From assembly GCA_038503075.1 (NCBI GenBank), contig JBCAML010000023.1:496001-560000 (forward strand): a stretch of 64,000 nt of DNA, read 5' to 3'. The notes below the pieces were generated by a model that saw only the letters and a program-made list of their open reading frames with translations, was not told where the DNA came from and did no database searches. Numbering within the stretch: position 1 is the first letter of the stretch; each line of letters begins with the position of its first letter. Below are positions 32,860-43,799 of this stretch, piece after piece. The translations under genes were made by a program, and so were the position numbers. This DNA comes from Gyromitra esculenta. Its lineage: Eukaryota; Ascomycota; Pezizomycetes; Pezizales; Discinaceae.

Positions 32860-33770
32860 TCTATCAGCAAAGGCCAAGGCCCGTCTGAGTGCATGGACCA
32901 ACTTCTGGACGTGCCCCCAAATCTAGTACGTTTATATGCCTCCAGCTTCGTCCGTATGTTCAGTTCATTGCTAGTATGGTATACCCGTGCGTCTATCTTC
33001 GCGCAATAGGTTGATATGCCTAGCACGTTCCCGATAAGGTACACTCGTATGTGCATCTGCGCCTAGTACGCTCGTACGCCTAATACGTTGTCTATGTGGT
33101 ATGTCAATATGTGCCCAGTACGTTACTATGCTCACTCCTTTGCTTCTCTGCCCGCCCTAATCGTACGTCCAGCACACCCAGCACGCCCTGTACGCCCACA
33201 CACACGCTTCTGTCCAATCCTCCAATGTTGGAACCCTAATCACCCCCTCGGCACATCACTCACGATCATCATGGCCTCACACACGGCCCCCCGACAGTAC
33301 TTTTCTTATATGACCCACACATCCAACCCTGCCACCCCTTCCACTGAATCTTCCGCAAAGGACTTTTCTAACAGGTTACAAGAAAGGGTTAGCTCCCACC
33401 TCAGGCGCCTCATGCACCACCCGTTCGACAGCCCAAGAGACGCTGATATACCCCACTCAATTTCAAATTTCATTACCCTAGGGAGCCTCCTGGCGACCCC
33501 CATCTAGCACTTACTTGACAGCCGAATCAACAGCAAGGTCAACAGGTCTCGGAAGCTGCCATATCTCCCTTTCTTTAGCGCCTGCTAGGCCCCCCAAACG
33601 AGCCTATATACTGCGTGCTTGGGCGCCGTTCAACCACATTATTCGCAATCCTATTCAAGCCTTAGAGAACACTCTAGAAACGCTTAGATGCCCCCGTCCG
33701 AATGTAGGATCGACCTCAATAAAGACCTTCCAGCGGCGCCCATGTGTCGTCTGTACGACTGCCTAATGGG
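32860..33770 (+). mobile_element. Family F2 element, copy C (diverged)
   Basis: Starts with ATCAGCAAAGG like the F2 terminus, followed by the same TACG-rich octamer region (AAATCTAGTACGTTTATATGCC), the conserved CACGATCATCATGGCCTC start context, and later the CGAGCCTATATACTGCGTGCTTGGG unit. Much more diverged from copies A and B than they are from each other. Confidence 0.5.
33271..33507 (+). CDS. F2-encoded small protein, unidentified (78 aa)
   Basis: Start chosen at ATG 33271 because its context and first codons (MASHTAPRQYFSYMTHT) align with the starts at 11042 and 60326 of the other F2 copies; an upstream in-frame Met at 33088 lies in the tandem octamer region. Followed by a Ser/Pro/Thr linker and a basic amphipathic block (AKDFSNRLQERVSSHLRRL), then HHPFDSPRDADIPHSISNF. 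No known domain. Homologous blocks in copies A and B are split by frameshifts, so this is the best-preserved version. It may be the remains of a longer F2 ORF. Confidence 0.4.
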   Translation: MASHTAPRQYFSYMTHTSNPATPSTESSAKDFSNRLQERVSSHLRRLMHHPFDSPRDADIPHSISNFITLGSLLATPI

Positions 33771-33889
33771 TTGCATAAGTTACTAAAATATCTAGAGGTA
33801 TGCTGCTCACTTACTTAATTGGGTAACTGGGGACTTGTTGCAGCTACATATGTGGCGGCTTACCTGGCGCAAAACTGCAAACATCAATG

Positions 33890-34258
33890 CTATGTATCTA
33901 ATTCGCCGTTTCTATGTATAGACATCAATAGCAGCAGATATTCCATTCGTATTATTGATGTGCAGACCTCTTCTATGCAGGGACTCCCAAACGACTGCCA
34001 GCACATGCGCTTCGCTAGCAGGAAGGTTGAGAGGTAGCAAGGTTCACTTCTGATAGGTGGAGAGTCGAAAGAACGCTCGCTGTAGGTAGTGGGGAGGCTA
34101 ATAGCTCTCTCCTAGCAGGCAGCGGGGGGTTGAAGAGTCGTAGGAGAACAAGCAAGTTTGGCGTTCCGACGAGCATGGAAGCAAATAATTGAGGGAAACT
34201 GCAAGCAGCGCGCGTTGACAATACTCAAGCAAAGACTTAAGGAGGTTTTTACCACGCA
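33890..34258 (+). repeat. Family F1 unit, single diverged copy
   Basis: Shares with the left arm at 13800-14260, in order: ATGTATAGACAT, the TATGCAGGGACTCCCAAACGAC block, the GCTCGCTGTAGGTAGTGGGGAGG tandem, CGAGCATGGAAGCAAATAAT, and the end CAATACTCAAGCAAAGACTTA. Confidence 0.55.
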
Positions 34259-36280
34259 CAGCTTATCCACTAGGAGCGTCTTCTCTCACAAGGTGCAGCT
34301 AAACCCCTTCTTTACAGGTTTGCAGCTGTGTTTTTTATAACAAGTGCACGAATAGGATCATGAATTATCACTCGTAAACGTCGCTTGCACCTGCTGGGTC
34401 CTAGCCTTCCTCTTTCCCCTCTTGGGTTTTTTCGATAGCTAAACCGAACATGCTACTCATACAGTTTATTTTGAAAATAGAGGTTCCTCATCTTTCATGT
34501 TTCATTTTCCGTAAGTGGTGATGTTTGCTGTTTGGCGCCGGGTAGGCCACCGTACTGTCGCGCCCATATCCCTAGTGCTCTCAGCTACCCAAAGCGGTAA
34601 CTTAGGACGAAGTGTAACCACACACCAGGAATTGGGGATATAGCAGTCGTGATGATGATGGTGAGTTTATGATATAGATATCGGGCTTTCTCCCCGCTTG
34701 AATTTCCAGAATCAAACAAAACGCATTTCTCTGTTGTTTAAATGTACGGATACCTAGGGTCACCAATGTGTCGTTATAGAGGAGGGAAGGCTCACCTTCC
34801 GCCCGCAAGCAATCAAGAACGCAGGCTGGCAAACAATCGATCTCATTCATGCTTAAAAGTACAACACAATCTGCTGGATACGTAGTTTATATTCATAGAC
34901 CTCCTACGGTTCAAGCGTTTGGGGGATCCCGGTTCGGCTAGAAGTTTCGGCCTATTCGTAAAGGGGTCGACCTATGTCAAATGGGCATTCTCGGAGTATC
35001 GATCGGAGCATATATAAAGTGAAATATCTCCAACTGATAGCCAAACTTTAGGTTTTGAACGTCCATCCAATCTTTGTTCCTATGTCCACCATCTAACTAA
35101 TACTCGCTCAAGCAACCCTGAAGGACTTCTGTCATGATATCAAGCAATCGCTGCTACAACCGTGGTATGATAGTACGCTCTAGCAACATTGGGTCGAGGT
35201 AATTCTCAAGCATTCTCTGCTGGTGGACCCTTTGACCTAGTGCAAACAACATCGACCAAGCTCGCAGTATTGCGACCGTGATATAAGGATACCTGATAAA
35301 TAAAGCCCAAAAATTGAGTGTATCCTAATCAGGCAATATCCTTTCTTTCTCGTAGAAATGATCTATAGGCACGGCAGCACCTGGTTGTAAACATGGTAGC
35401 CTTGTGAGCTAAAAACTAATAGCGAGTGGCTAGAGTATCTCCTCTTCTCATTGTTTAATATGGCTGAATTGCTCTATAGGAATATGCGCGGGCACACTAG
35501 CACATCTCGATAAGGCGCGTATTTTTATGCTGTTAGTCGTGGCAACGTGTTTTGGAGCCTGGTTGGGGTTCGAGTTACATCGCCACCATTTTAGCTCTCA
35601 ACGGACGTATATAGGGGGGAAATCTCATACTATTAGCTTCTTTACGATGGAGATTGATAATCCACTTGTAGTTATTAGATGTATGAGAAATCCTTTGTTT
35701 TTCCCTTCAACAAAGCCACAAAACATGGAACAAGTGAAGGCGGGAAAGGTTGACTGAAGAATGCAAACGAGGAAGAAAAGTCTTCAACCATTTTAGGCAA
35801 GAGATGATGGCCCAAGCCTCGGTTTGCATAATGCGGAAGCCTTATATAGAATACCTCTTTCAGCATTGTCATATCGATGCTCAAGAAAAGCCGACAATCT
35901 TCAGATTGCGTATCAGCATGAGCAAAAGTTAAATCCTGCGGCGGCATCTGATACTGAGGGATGTTTCCACTAAACAGACGATCAAGATTCCCACCCAGAC
36001 TTGGTTTACTGAGGGCTATGGCACGGTACATGAGCATTAGATTGATACAAGCGGGCGAAAAAGAAAATAAAGAGTTCAGATACCTTGGGGGGAATAGATT
36101 ACTACTTTCGCAGAGCGTCATCCTAGCGAGTTGGCGAGTTCTCCGGCTTTAGCCATGAGATTCATTTAATAGTGATAAAAAATATTTATAATCGGTTATT
36201 CCACAAAGCAAGAGTAATCTGTTGAGCTGGTAGACGGAAATAGCATATGACGAAGTCCACATATGAGGCGAGATGATTGT
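34259..36280. other. Intergenic; possible LTR fragments, one weak ORF
   Basis: At 34777-34825 TATAGAGGAGGGAAGG...CGCAAGCAATCA resembles the promoter end of the solo LTR at 36281-36487. A 148-codon minus frame at 35675-36121 is open but overlaps other open frames and shows no recognisable domain. Confidence 0.25.
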
Positions 36281-36487
36281 TGTTGGAAATGACTTCCTAA
36301 TATGTGGGGCTTCGGTGCTCGACCGGAGGCCTGTGAGAAGTCTCGGGGGAAAGCTCTCGGCGTTTCTCAGCGAGAGCTCAGGAAAGGAAAAGAACGAGTA
36401 CCTTGGGGGCCCGAATATGTAGTATATAGAGGGGGGAAGGCGGAGCCTTCCCCCAGCAAGCAATCAGTCAATCCAGCTTTTACAACA
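36281..36487 (+). mobile_element. Solo LTR with perfect 5 bp target duplication (207 bp)
   Basis: Begins TGTTGGAAATG and ends TTTTACAACA, with the terminal inversion TGTTG/CAACA. Flanked by ATTGT at 36276-36280 and 36488-36492. A TATATA motif lies at 36424-36429. Strand is assigned by the TATA orientation. Gypsy or copia origin cannot be told from the LTR alone. Confidence 0.8.
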
Positions 36488-36633
36488 ATTGTCATGAAAT
36501 ACCTACAATCCCGGAAGAGGCCATAGCATCATCTTATGTTTTACCGCCTTGTTTAATATATAAGTCAAAGCATTATATAGAATAACATAAAGATACTAAC
36601 TTTCCAGATATAAGATATTCCCATAGCCAAAAC

Positions 36634-37120
36634 GGATGGACAGATGAAGAATCAGGCTTATTTGGCTGTGGGGTCACCTTGAGCGATTTATTAGCCCATT
36701 GCAGCTAGATAGGTGTTTCGTCTACCCATAGTTGATGGACATGAATCACATATCACCTACGAATATTGTGAATAAGCAGGCTAGGGGCCATCTCTTAATT
36801 CACTCGTGGATCTATCTTGCACAGGCAAAGTACCGAATCGGAACGGGCATAGTATTTATCTTCTCTATCTTCCTCCCCACTGCACGCATTTACTGCAGCC
36901 ATTAGATGTTAATTCTCCAGGCTTCTACAACACTACTACAGAAAGGCTGCGGATAAACATATACGCAGCCCCTTGGCTGGGATCGGGGAAGGTACACCTT
37001 GGAACTTTTATTACAATCATTAGAGTAAGCCGGTACTTCGTTAAATACCCTTGCTGCCATGCGTGCAACAGGTGTTTTCTCCTTAAACCCGTATTCAGTC
37101 TTCACACGAGTTCCAAAGCC
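36634..37120 (+). pseudogene. Pogo/Fot1-type DDE transposase, C-terminal relic
   Basis: A GWTDEESGL-like block (36634-36660) corresponds to the region after the first catalytic Asp. After a frame slip, LPIVDGHESHIT (36722-36757) is the DGHxSH motif carrying the second Asp. It is followed, through a TAA and a TAG, by LYLPPHCTHLLQPLDVNS (36860-36913), the diagnostic LPPHxTHxLQPLD block of pogo transposases. The N-terminal DNA-binding half is missing. Both in-frame stops can come from Gln codons. No TIRs were located around it; the MITE at 30867-31055 has pogo-type ends, but a direct relation is not shown. Confidence 0.75.
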
Positions 37121-39777
37121 TAACCCGAGGCATACTCAAGGAAACAAATTGCAAGACCTGGGCTCGATTCTTAAGACCTCTAAAACATCCGGAGACCATT
37201 GACAGCAACCACATGTCGCTATACAATTCATGAACAATAATAATATTGAGCGAATGAGTAAGAACATCATAGCGGCCGTTCTCCGGTCGCACTAAGAGGA
37301 AGAGTCTTCATCTCTGTACCAAATAGCAGTAATACATACCGAGTCAATTCGACAAGCTTATGCAAGCATAAAGGCTACAGGCGTGGGTTAACGCTTAATA
37401 TGAATTGCTCGCGAGCGCTATTACTGAAGCTCACATCATGCGATTGCGAGAGGAATGCGAAAAAAATGATTGGAAAAAGTTGGTTCCACTTAGGCAAAGT
37501 CAGCAAAAAAAAAAAGACTTAACAATCAACATGGAAGAAGTCATCAAATTTCACCAACCTTGAACTAGTGGTCGTTGAACTACTAGCCTCGGATTCTAAG
37601 CTTGAAGTTTCATCTGCATCATCAGAAGAATTTTTTTTCAGCGGCAATGGCTTTGATTCAGACACAGGAGAGTACCTGCCAGCGATACGAAAGCGATCTA
37701 AAGGACAGTCACATCCCATTCATCAACCTCCAATCGTCGGCCCCTCAAATTCAATTTCATCTGGCTATTTCGCTTCACGGAATGCTATTATGCCACCCGT
37801 GAAGAAACCCCCAAATATGCGCTCCAGACCTTGGCTCTGAGTGTCTAGCTAGGTATCACTACAGATCTGAAACCCTAGATCTGAAACACCCAAATCGCCA
37901 TCTCCCTTGGATTTATTTCTCCCGGACCCCCCGCTACTTATTCCACACCTTCTTACCTTCTCTCCACTTTCCTATATTTGTTTACTTCTTATAACTTCCA
38001 AAGTATTTTATCCGCCGCGTTATTAAATTATTTACGACTATGAACGATTCTGAGTTTTCCAATTGGTTTGGAGATAAGCATTCCGCAGCGATCATGCTTA
38101 ACTACCTTGGGCTAGCTCTCTGGTGCCAGCCTTCTTGAGAGCTCTCGTAGGTCTATGTTTTGACTCCTGTATCATTTGTTTCATTATTGAAAAAATTCAA
38201 CTTATTCACGCTCCCGGAATCGGGGCACAGAAAGGCGCATGGACCTGTCCAACTTCTGCATTGTTTCCGATATCCCCTCGAAATACGTTACTAAATAAAA
38301 TTGAGAAATTATAGGTCTCAAATAGTGTTTGTAAATTAAACCAGCAGAATTTTTAGTTTAGATAATGGTTCTTTCACAATAGAGTTATTTTCACATAGTA
38401 GACAAAGCTATCGCAAACGCCGTCATTTGTACGTAGTAACTATTCCTGGATCATCAGCCCCTTTTCTACGGGTCTTTAGTATTTGCTGATTTAATTGGAA
38501 ATACAAATTAAACCCACTTTGTGACAGGTACGAACACACACTATTCGTGAAATCGTTTAGGGATGGTACAAACCATGCTGAAGTTGGTTGTTTTGATACT
38601 GGGCTGCCAAGCCTGATCTTGTAAACTCCGCAACTCTAAAGACATCCCTAATTTGTATTTCTTATTAGCTAAACCCCCCACCTTATCCTATCTCATTTAA
38701 AAGTAGGAAATTTGAGCTTGAACTGGTACGTAGAATAGTCCTCGCGCGAATAGCTAGCTAAAAACGGGTATATCATCAAAAATGACAGGAGATCAGGGAA
38801 ACCTTTTCGGAGCTGGTAGCTAAGCTAGCAGCTATCTCGGATCGTCCCTACAACATGCTAATCGCACTCTCGTGGACCTGAAATATAGATCCCTAGGTAT
38901 TACGATAAGTGGCTAGACTCTATTCGCTGTGGGTATAAGAAAAATAGTTGGTAGGGCGTGCAGTAACTGCAGAATATAACAATATTGCACCGTAAATATC
39001 GCATATTTATTTTATTACTAAATCTTAGAACTAAATATATTTCTTTCACTTGTATTCATGCCTATTAAACATGCCTGTAACTTTACGAATTTTTAAACGC
39101 TCATTACAGTTCTGTTGTAGTATTGTGACATTGGAGCGCGAATTAGGACCGACTTGCTATATAGGGCTGATGGGTACTAAAACCGGGTGACCTTTCATGA
39201 CCCTGCAAACTGTTAAAATCGGTTTCAGAAAAGAGCCTTGACGCCAAGTATTCATGTCTGGCATAGGATCGATAGGCTTGAATAGTATAGGAATTTTGTA
39301 AACAATCTATCTAAAACTTGGGGCTACTACATTTCAATTTTTTTTATCCCTACTCTTTTTATCAGAATACACTAGCAAAGATCTTAGAATTGCTTCGAAT
39401 ACTCTAATCTGGTGATCTTATTCCTCAAATAAAATAATGCAGCTCTTGAACTTACATGCTTACAGCGCAACAATTAATATATCCTGAACTCTAATCTAAT
39501 GATTAAGCTGTGCTGCTCGACGCCGAAGAAATTCCTGTGGTACAACTAAGCGGGGTTTAATGTAAACAATAGAGTATCGCTCTTCTTAAACCACACAGTC
39601 GTATGTCTAAACTCTTCGCCTAGGTGCAAGAATCTAGAAAATTAAATCATAAATAAATCCCATAGTGTTTGATGATGCTTTAGACCAAGCATCCAGGTTG
39701 ATTAAACCATGCTATGATGTGGTATAGACACCCACTGAGTATATGTTAAAAACTCAGGAAGAGTATTAGCCTGAACC
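37121..39777. other. AT-rich intergenic; no supported gene
   Basis: A 90-codon plus frame at 37568-37840 is Ser/Pro-rich and unsupported; otherwise short frames only. Confidence 0.25.
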
Positions 39778-40173
39778 ATGGTAGCATCCATTTGTATGGT
39801 CGATAGTCACAGTCTACAGATTGGTTGGACGACCTCGGAGGGCTTAGCCAGTACGGCCAAAAGATCGAGCTCGTCGAGGAACCTTAGGGGGTATATAGAA
39901 ACCGTCTATTTCCTGTTTTTCTATGTCAGTGGCTGCTACATACCACCAAGTTGTGCTGGTGGCGAGGCTTTTGATTTTGACTCACTGACAGGCGAACAGG
40001 CGCCGGAGAGTTTATCCAGCACGGCCAAAAGAATAGGCTCGTCAAGGAGGCCCGGGAGGTATGTAGGAACTGGCTATTGCCTGTGTCCCTATGTCAGTGG
40101 CTGCTACATATTACCAAGTTGTGCTGGTAACACAGTTTTAATATTTACACCGCCTTACCTTTTAATTAGCTAA
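39778..40173 (+). CDS. ORF with in-frame 56-residue duplication, unidentified
   Basis: 131 codons from ATG 39778. Two copies of a 168 bp unit (starting near 39832 and 40000) encode the pattern STAKRxxSSRxxxRYxxTxY followed by YVSGCYIxPSCAG. The unit is a multiple of three, so the frame is kept. The units differ at many third and some first positions, so the duplication is not recent. Each unit has Cys residues in GCYIxPSCAG, which could be structural. No signal peptide is obvious and no family is recognised. It may be a repeat-derived frame. Confidence 0.3.
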   Translation: MVASICMVDSHSLQIGWTTSEGLASTAKRSSSSRNLRGYIETVYFLFFYVSGCYIPPSCAGGEAFDFDSLTGEQAPESLSSTAKRIGSSRRPGRYVGTGYCLCPYVSGCYILPSCAGNTVLIFTPPYLLIS

Positions 40174-40795
40174 TGGCGTTGAAGGGATCTGGATGTGAGG
40201 TGTACTGGTGTCTATTTTAATGCCTTTATTAGTCAATTCTTAGTCAACGAATTTTTGATGTGACGCACTTCATTGCGCTTTGGAGGAATTTCCCACCTTT
40301 CTTTTCGCAATTAGAGTAGCACTAGATTCACAAGTTTCTAGCTGCTGGCACATTTACGCAGGTAGGTAATGATACGGAAAATATTAAAGAAGGGCAGAAA
40401 ACTAAAGTCGCGGTAAGCCAATCATTGAGTGCACTCCAAGCTCCCAGTGCTTGGTTCTCGTGCTATGGGTTGTGTGTATTACCAATACCAGTTTGGGCGA
40501 TATGGATATGTGTGGTTGCTCGGAAAGTTGTGCAGGCTGGGCGCGAGACTAGTGGTACAGTCTCGGGCTACCAGCAGATACATGTACATACATGTATGTA
40601 TGAGCTTGCATGACAAATCAAACTATGCACACCAACACTGAGGGTGTAATTAAACAATATTTAAACTAGAAATAATTTATTTAAACAAAAAAATTAACCG
40701 AATGTGTAAAATAGACATTTCTGTGGTTTAATGGAGCTTTTATTGTTTGGTTTAAACACCCAGTAGTGTAACATAGATCGGAAAATGGTTTTACT

Positions 40796-41518
40796 TCAAC
40801 TACGTGTATGGGGTGACATGTACCATAGGGAATAGATACCAATCAATACTATTAGAATAAAAACCGTCACCTTGATCCGTCGCCCATTCACCTTAGTTTC
40901 CGGCATATTATTATCCCTTTCCGGTACCTCACGATAGCAAACCCTCACATTCGGCGAAAAATCTCTGCCCCCGGCCTGTGTTGCAGCTTTCGATTGCAGA
41001 GAGCAATGGAGTACAGTAGTTGATAATCCTTCTGGTGTATTCCTGTTTAACTGTTTGGCAAGATTTACTCCATTTCTGCACCTATTAGATTTTCTGTCAA
41101 TTTGAATATATCGGCCAGCCTGTCGGTATTCAGATACTACTCCAATTTTCACACCGGAAACACTAGCAGACGGGTCAGCCAGAGCGTTAGCAAAGGCCAA
41201 TGCAGCTTGACGGTGTAGAAGCTAGACATGCTGCGACATCCTTGTAGCGCAGCCGCCGCAATGTACATATTGTTGCTTGTGGCTAGAACTGTTGCTGCGG
41301 CAAAATCAATTTTGAATTTGATCTTATCTAGGGCGGTATACAGCCTCAAGGGCTCGGTGATCTACTGATACATCATTCGCAACACATTTAGAAACTTGTT
41401 TGTATGATGAGAGACACATTGATAGCGAGGGTTTTGCTGTTCTTGATGGGTCTGTATGAGAAATGAGGTTTGGAATTTTAGGTAGCGAAGTGAAGGTAGG
41501 GGTGAGATCTTGCCTCAT
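40796..41518 (-). pseudogene. Multicopy gene relic with C-terminal membrane anchor
   Basis: Three minus-strand frames join end to end: from 41518 (MRQDLTPTFTSLPKIPNL), shifting near 41335 to DKIKFKIDFAAATVLATSNN, and shifting again near 41205 to the 134-codon frame ending at 40796. Two single-base slips explain it. The last frame is basic and ends with one hydrophobic segment (VTVFILIVLIGIYSLWYM) and a short tail, so a tail-anchored protein is likely. AATAAA lies on the minus strand near 40740-40748. The 3' end recurs at 1-89. Origin (host family or transposon) unknown. Confidence 0.45.
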
Positions 41519-42061
41519 GAAAGATTGCTATCTCAGTCAAGCTCGCCAACTGTAATGCATATCGCTGGATGGACCTATTAACCCCTCGGTGATCGTCTTA
41601 AGCCCCTGATAGCCTTTAAGAAAACCTTCTTCCCTCCATGTTGTTTTTCTTAATTGGCTAACAACTCTAGGACACATGAAATAGAATCTATTGATCAGTA
41701 GTGCAGGATATTCATCACTATATATCTAGATCCATAGTTATTCCAGAAAACTCTCCTGGGTAGGGGCTGATTCGTGAAGTATCTGTCCTAGTATACGATG
41801 AAAAAGGACCTTGACCCCTCGTGGAATTCCCACTTCTTGCTATGTTCTATTAGGCTTCTAGAAAAAATTCAGCAGATCGAGAGCACGGGAGACATACCAC
41901 GTAAAGGAGATAAAATTTCTATCATACAGATCAGATATCACTCTTACTACTGCACGACCAAAAAATTACCCACGCCATTCTCCGTCGCTCTCGTCTGCAT
42001 TCCCACTACTAATCGGCTCACGCAACGCGTATTCATCTTCCTCATCCCTCTTTTTCGCATA

Positions 42062-43606
42062 TTAATCATCATCACTCTCACTGCTATAGACCGCATTCTC
42101 CCGCTGCTGGCGCCGGCTATAGTGCTGTAGCTTCGTCTTGTCCCCACCATCCAGGTATCTTTGTAGAACATGGTTTAGTGACTCGAATGAAACTTTGAAG
42201 TATTTACCAGTGAGTGTGGGGGGGTAGTTCTGTTCCATATCTTCCCAAGAGAACCGAAATGAAGCCACTAAAGGCGGTGGACTGGGCCAAAATTCGGTGG
42301 GTTCTATGACTTCAATAACGGTACGCTTTAGGGAACCTTCGATAGTAGGGTGCGGGAGGAGCCTGGATGCGAGTACAGTAACGGTTCCGCGTGAATAGAT
42401 TGCACGTGGATTCTTGAAGATTTGTGGCAACGTCGGAGAGCATGGCGGAGAGGAAAGAGGGTCGATTAAAGAGTAGAGAGCGGGTTCAGTATCGGGATGT
42501 GATGATCGAATACCAGTTAGTTGGTTGTTAGGTGTAATGAGAGGCGTTGTGATACGAGCTCTCTTGGAGTCGTCCCCGATATTCTGGAAATCACCTTCAC
42601 TAGCACCTGGATGCTTACTGGGGATCGCTTTAGTAGTGCCAAAATGTCTGCATGAAGTCAGAACTGCTGCCTCGGGTACCCATCTTCGCTCTCCCTCATG
42701 TTTGCCCTCAAGATCAAACTCTGTGTGGGTTTGCTCGATGCCATTTCTTGTGGGATCCGGATTTTGACGCTTGTCGTCTACTTTCATCTCCATAATTTTA
42801 CCTATTATTGGCGGTTTCTCATCCCTCGCCATCCGCTCTGCTTTCAACTCTTTCGATGTCTTCCGTATCAGATCCACGATGATGACAAACCTCACTACCC
42901 CTTGTGTCCCCAACAAGAATCTACGAGCCTTCTTCCGCACATGCAGGTACGTCTCAGTGTCCGCAATTTCCAATATAAGAAAGGGTTCATCGCAGTCCGC
43001 AAGCTGCAGTCCAGCGTCTGGCTGCGATATGCTCTTGCGATGGCTATCGCTCTTCCCGGTGCTGACGTCCGCGCTGCCCGTCAGCATAACATGGGTCTTA
43101 TCCGCACCCCATTCAGGCCACCAGAACCCTTGCGTATAAAGGCTGTCCCTCAGATCGACGCAGAAGGACTTTAACATCTCGTGGGCGGCGGCTGGAATCG
43201 TGACAACGAGCAGGGCTTTATCCCCAAAGTAGTCGAAGCTAGTACAGGAAAATGTAAGTACGAGCAAGACTACTGCAAGGGAGTGAGCATACTGAGCGTG
43301 GTAGCCAAGCTTATCTTGGTATTCCTTTACGAGCCCGTTGTACACGGCTCGAGATACACCAGGAAATCGGTGAATGTATGGGACGTGCTTGTCAGCGATC
43401 GCAAGGAGAAGGAATGACCGAACTTGTTCCTGTAGAGACCTGGGGTATTTCGAACGATCCGACTCTGGCGGTGATGCAAGCTGGGTGAAGGGCTTAGAGA
43501 CAACGGTTGAGCTAAGGTGAGGCAGCTCTAGGGTATTTAGGGCTGTTTTGCTATGTATTGTAGGGGATTCACAATAAGCAGAAATATGACCCCTGGCCGC
43601 AGACAT
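42062..43606 (-). CDS. PD-(D/E)XK (Uma2-like) nuclease-fold protein, putative
   Basis: The only long intact gene seen: 514 residues, no introns. Residues ~55-110 form a helical segment (SLQEQVRSFLLLAIADKHVP). Residues ~125-175 are hydrophobic/aromatic (FWWPEWGADKTHVML). Residues 196-246 carry a PD-(D/E)XK-like signature: PD at 196-197, then EPFLILEIADTE with Glu213, basic residues KK at 225-226, GTQGVVRFVIIVDL at 233-246. This is the layout of Uma2/DUF820-type restriction-endonuclease-like folds, here with E-x-A instead of E-x-K. The region ~250-420 is low-complexity and acidic/Ser-Pro-rich; residues 425-490 (TVIEVIEPTEFWPSPPPL, FSWEDMEQ) may be a second domain. The C-terminus is acidic (SSESDDD). 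Start: first in-frame ATG, ~165 bp from a TATA box. Catalysis is unproven; the family call is by motif only. Confidence 0.6.
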   Translation of the reverse strand: MSAARGHISAYCESPTIHSKTALNTLELPHLSSTVVSKPFTQLASPPESDRSKYPRSLQEQVRSFLLLAIADKHVPYIHRFPGVSRAVYNGLVKEYQDKLGYHAQYAHSLAVVLLVLTFSCTSFDYFGDKALLVVTIPAAAHEMLKSFCVDLRDSLYTQGFWWPEWGADKTHVMLTGSADVSTGKSDSHRKSISQPDAGLQLADCDEPFLILEIADTETYLHVRKKARRFLLGTQGVVRFVIIVDLIRKTSKELKAERMARDEKPPIIGKIMEMKVDDKRQNPDPTRNGIEQTHTEFDLEGKHEGERRWVPEAAVLTSCRHFGTTKAIPSKHPGASEGDFQNIGDDSKRARITTPLITPNNQLTGIRSSHPDTEPALYSLIDPLSSPPCSPTLPQIFKNPRAIYSRGTVTVLASRLLPHPTIEGSLKRTVIEVIEPTEFWPSPPPLVASFRFSWEDMEQNYPPTLTGKYFKVSFESLNHVLQRYLDGGDKTKLQHYSRRQQRENAVYSSESDDD

Positions 43607-43764
43607 CGAGCATACAAATCGCAGGTAGCTCGAGTGCTGTCACGACCTGTCTGAATTTTCGAGAGAGCAGGCAAAGCCGAGATGAAGATGTAAGGAGGAA
43701 GGGAGGAAGAGAAATAACAGGGGAGGCTAACAAAGTGGCGGAACCCCTGGTATCTGTGTGGGGG

Positions 43765-43773
43765 ATATTTATA
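43765..43773 (-). promoter_or_regulatory. TATA box upstream of the nuclease-like gene
   Basis: TATAAATAT on the minus strand, about 160 bp before the ATG at 43606; the only such motif close upstream. Confidence 0.4.
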
Positions 43774-43799
43774 GCGCGGGGTCGGAATGTCAGGTGAGG

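Noticed and set aside
34777..34862. Second solo LTR like 36281-36487
   Set aside because: Only the promoter-like end resembles it; no TG start or target duplication was found.
35675..36121. 148-codon minus frame
   Set aside because: Overlaps open frames on the other strand, no start context, no domain and no homologous copy in the window.
40583..40605. ACATGTACATACATGTATGT palindrome as a binding site
   Set aside because: Simple TACATG repeat; occurs elsewhere (5820-5840) without common context.
42525..43417. Plus-strand frames of 78-158 codons
   Set aside because: Antisense shadows of the 514-codon nuclease-like gene.
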